A DNA stretch of 8,703 nt from a bacterium UBA7470. GTDB taxonomy: Bacteria > Pseudomonadota > Gammaproteobacteria > Burkholderiales > Burkholderiaceae_C. Positions within the stretch are counted from its first letter, which is position 1. Each line of letters starts with the position of its first letter. The notes beneath the pieces are model-generated. The model did not search any database. It worked only from the letters and a program-made list of their open reading frames with translations, and was not told where the DNA came from. The DNA is taken from contig DLPA01000079.1 in the NCBI GenBank assembly GCA_002479815.1, positions 1 through 8,703 of the forward strand, read 5' to 3'. A program made the translations under genes and the position numbers. Below are positions 7,245-8,703 of the stretch, piece after piece.

Positions 7245-7538
7245 ATGAAATACCTTGTTTCTGCAACCGCCTTGACCCTGAGCCTCGTCATCAGCCCAAT
7301 GGCCAGCGCCACGCCCCAACAGGAAAAAATGAAAACCTGCAATGCGGATGCCAAAACCAAAGACCTCAAAGGTGATGAACGCAAAGCCTTCATGAAAACG
7401 TGTTTAAGCAACAAGCCAGAAGCTGATGCAAAAACCACCCAACAAGAAAAAATGAAGTCTTGCAATGCCGATGCAAAAGTCAAGGCCCTCACAGGGGAGG
7501 AACGCAAAACATTCATGAGCACGTGCTTAAAAGGCTGA
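7245..7538 (+). CDS. Secreted PsiF-repeat protein
   Basis: This is a 97-residue exported protein. A signal peptide (about 1-22) ends at the ASA/TPQQ junction. The mature part is two PsiF repeats, at about 25-55 and 66-96, each with QQEKMK-x-CNADAK, then GDERK/GEERK, and a closing FM-x-TCL. Each repeat has two cysteines (32 and 53; 73 and 94), which could form disulfides in the periplasm. The repeats are identical at 23 of 31 positions and have a 41-residue period. The family is named for phosphate-starvation-inducible psiF of E. coli; its biochemical role is unknown. The ATG lacks a strong ribosome-binding site (GGGA about 10 bases upstream). It is divergent from argS and convergent with the Lrp-type gene. 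Confidence 0.9.
   Translation: MKYLVSATALTLSLVISPMASATPQQEKMKTCNADAKTKDLKGDERKAFMKTCLSNKPEADAKTTQQEKMKSCNADAKVKALTGEERKTFMSTCLKG
7317..7532 (+). repeat. Internal duplication encoding the two PsiF repeats
   Basis: Two 93-base units (7317-7409 and 7440-7532) separated by a 30-base linker encode the PsiF repeats, at an offset of 123 bases. They are clearly similar at DNA level, for example in the AAAAAATGAA and TGCAATGC segments, so the second copy arose by in-frame duplication or is kept similar by conversion. Confidence 0.85.
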
Positions 7539-7641
7539 CCAACGGCCTACAGCCACGGCACACGTTTGGACACCAGACAGTACAAGGCGTGCCGATGGGG
7601 CAGGCTGGCGCAAACCACTAGAACCGTTCCGCACCCCTTCT

Positions 7642-8124
7642 TCAAAGCGGGATGTGTGTGGTGTGCTTGACTTCCTCCATCACTGCATACGTGCGGGTTT
7701 CGCGCACGCCAGGCAACTGCCACAGCACACGTCCGGCAAAGTCGCGGTAGGCGTTCATGTCAGCGCTGCGGGTTTTGAGCAAATAGTCAAACCCGCCCGC
7801 GACCATGTGGCACTCCAAAATACTGGGCTGTACTTGCACCGCGGCCTTGAACTCCTCAAACACATTGGGCGTGGTGCGGTCAAGCAAGACCTCTACAAAC
7901 ACCAGCAAGCCCCGCCCCAACTTCAGCGGATTGAGCCGCGCTTCAAAGCCCAAAAGATAGCCCTCGCGCATCAGCCGCTGGGTGCGTGCCAGCACCGCCG
8001 TGGGCGACAAGGCCACCAGCTCGGCCAGTTTTTGGTTGGACAGCCGTCCATCGGCTTGCAAGGCCGTCAATATTTTCAAGTCGATGCGATCCAGCTCAGG
8101 CGCAGACGGAACAGGCGTAGTCAT
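7642..8124 (-). CDS. Lrp/AsnC-family regulator, probable putA regulator (PutR-like)
   Basis: This is a 160-residue transcription factor of the feast/famine family. An N-terminal winged helix-turn-helix covers about 11-72 (LDRIDLKILTALQADGRLS, then LAELVALSPTAVLARTQRL). A C-terminal RAM ligand-binding and oligomerisation domain covers about 73-150, including GGFDYLLK at 110-117. Family members form dimers to octamers and respond to amino acids. The frame is open 26 codons further upstream, but that part is AT-rich promoter DNA, so the ATG at 8122-8124 is used. No strong ribosome-binding site is seen. It is divergent from putA. Lrp-type PutR proteins activate putA in some proteobacteria, so proline or a related amino acid is the likely signal; that is inferred from position. 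Confidence 0.93.
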   Translation of the reverse strand: MTTPVPSAPELDRIDLKILTALQADGRLSNQKLAELVALSPTAVLARTQRLMREGYLLGFEARLNPLKLGRGLLVFVEVLLDRTTPNVFEEFKAAVQVQPSILECHMVAGGFDYLLKTRSADMNAYRDFAGRVLWQLPGVRETRTYAVMEEVKHTTHIPL

Positions 8125-8152
8125 CAGCAATACATCGTCAAAGTTACTGAAA

Positions 8153-8186
8153 TTTTCACTATAAAACCATTGAAATATAGTGAAAA
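8153..8186. promoter_or_regulatory. Inverted-repeat operator / overlapping divergent promoters of putA and its regulator
   Basis: TTTTCACTATA (8153-8163) and TATAGTGAAAA (8176-8186) are a perfect 11-bp inverted repeat with a 12-bp spacer. Arm centres are 23 bp apart, about two helix turns, suiting an Lrp-type multimer. Further TGAAA/TTTCA elements surround it (8148-8158, 8171-8175, 8181-8185). On the plus strand TTTTCA (8153-8158), a 17-bp spacer and TATAGT (8176-8181) resemble a promoter. By symmetry the same pair occurs on the minus strand (8181-8186 and 8158-8163). Either reading supports control of both flanking genes here. Confidence 0.65.
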
Positions 8187-8230
8187 ATTGGGACTCAAAC
8201 ACGGAATTATGCGCGTATCTGCTCTATTTT

Positions 8231-8236
8231 GAGGTG
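8231..8236 (+). promoter_or_regulatory. Ribosome-binding site of putA
   Basis: GAGGTG lies 6 bases before the ATG at 8243-8245, with the same motif and spacing as the SPOR gene site. It fixes the putA start and so shows that no DNA-binding domain is encoded upstream. Confidence 0.8.
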
Positions 8237-8242
8237 TTTGCC

Positions 8243-8703
8243 ATGCGTTTGCCTTCTCCTTATCGTCCTGAAGTCGATGTGTTGTCCCATCGCTTGACTC
8301 GTTTGGACACGCCCACCCCTGCCCTGAATTGGGCGGCAGTGGTCGCCAGCTCTGCGCCTTGGGTGCAAGCGGTGCGCGACCGCCCGCCGCCGTTTTGGGC
8401 GATGGAGAGTTTGCTCAAGGAATATCCCATTTCCAGCGCCGAAGGCTTGGCCTTGATGCGCTTGGCGGAGGCCCTGCTGCGTGTGCCCGATGCCGACACC
8501 GCAATGGCCTTGACCGCCGACCAATTGGCGCGGGCAGACTTTGGCACACACGACGACACCGCGCATGGCGATGGCTTGCATCGCAGCGCACTGGCACGGC
8601 TGTCGTCCAGCGCCATTGCCTTGTCGAAAAAATTTTTACCAGAACCGACTTCAAACGAAGCGGCTACGCCCAACCTCTGGGTGCGTTTGGGCGCACGCAC
8701 GGT
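8243..8703 (+). CDS. putA: Proline dehydrogenase / glutamate-semialdehyde dehydrogenase PutA, N-terminal part
   Basis: PutA oxidises proline to pyrroline-5-carboxylate (FAD-dependent) and then to glutamate (NAD-dependent). Only the first 153 codons are present; the frame is open to the window edge. The segment YPISSAEGLALMRLAEALLR at residues 61-80, followed by VPDADTAMALTADQL, is the conserved helical arm/alpha region before the PutA proline dehydrogenase barrel. SSAIALSKKFLP further on also fits PutA. The protein starts MRLPSPYRPEVDVLSHRLTR, without the ribbon-helix-helix DNA-binding domain that opens E. coli PutA, so autorepression is not expected. A GAGGTG site 6 bases before the ATG supports the start. 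The divergent Lrp-type gene probably supplies regulation. The catalytic domains lie outside the window, so bifunctionality is inferred from the family. Confidence 0.92.
   Translation, partial: MRLPSPYRPEVDVLSHRLTRLDTPTPALNWAAVVASSAPWVQAVRDRPPPFWAMESLLKEYPISSAEGLALMRLAEALLRVPDADTAMALTADQLARADFGTHDDTAHGDGLHRSALARLSSSAIALSKKFLPEPTSNEAATPNLWVRLGART

Noticed and set aside
7077..7319. Minus-strand 80-codon frame in the argS/psiF gap.
   Set aside because: It overlaps the psiF signal-peptide region antisense, has a low-complexity Gly/Arg composition and no start signal.
7556..7594. CGGCAC ... GTGCCG inverted repeat in the convergent gap after the PsiF-repeat gene.
   Set aside because: The loop is 27 bases and no T-tract follows; it does not look like a terminator. 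The convergent gap 7539-7641 has no clear terminator for either gene.
8125..8202. 26-codon N-terminal extension of the Lrp-type regulator.
   Set aside because: It would cover the AT-rich inverted repeat and promoter region, its residues (many Phe) do not resemble the family N-terminus, and the ATG at 8122-8124 fits normal family length.

Overview
The window looks like a chromosomal core region of a betaproteobacterium. It is most likely Burkholderiales and probably Comamonadaceae. The evidence is the argS / SPOR-domain / dsbA gene order, a long sigma-54 with an expanded acidic region, an LptA-LptB-RpoN cluster, and a PutA without an N-terminal DNA-binding domain next to an Lrp-type regulator. 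This placement rests on protein style and gene order only. I see no insertion sequence, prophage, CRISPR array, rRNA or tRNA.

Layout from left to right. Positions 8-3596 hold a minus-strand block, transcribed right to left: lptA, lptB (4-base ATGA overlap with lptA), rpoN, then a small inner-membrane protein resembling DUF2919. A good sigma-70-like promoter lies just upstream of lptA. Positions 3761-5249 and 5317-7005 hold a second minus-strand block: argS, a membrane-anchored SPOR-domain protein and dsbA, ended by a clear hairpin terminator at 3761-3782. A strong 9-bp-stem hairpin sits between argS and the SPOR gene. Positions 7245-7538 hold a small plus-strand secreted protein with two PsiF repeats, divergent from argS. 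Positions 7642-8124 hold an Lrp/AsnC-family regulator on the minus strand. It diverges from a plus-strand gene starting at 8243 that runs off the window and is the N-terminus of proline dehydrogenase PutA.

How the genes fit together. LptA and LptB are parts of the lipopolysaccharide transport bridge, and RpoN is sigma-54; their grouping is a known proteobacterial arrangement. Here, however, lptC and kdsC do not precede lptA, and the usual hpf/ptsN genes do not follow rpoN. The dsbA product makes disulfides in the periplasm, the SPOR protein probably binds septal peptidoglycan, and argS is arginyl-tRNA synthetase. The Lrp-type regulator probably controls proline catabolism through putA.

The most interesting signal is the putA/regulator intergenic region. 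A perfect 11-bp inverted repeat with a 12-bp spacer (8153-8186) works on each strand as a promoter-like pair (TTTTCA, 17 bp, TATAGT). The two predicted promoters occupy the same DNA in opposite directions. I did not find a convincing wholly new system; most of the window is ordinary housekeeping sequence with unusual gene junctions.
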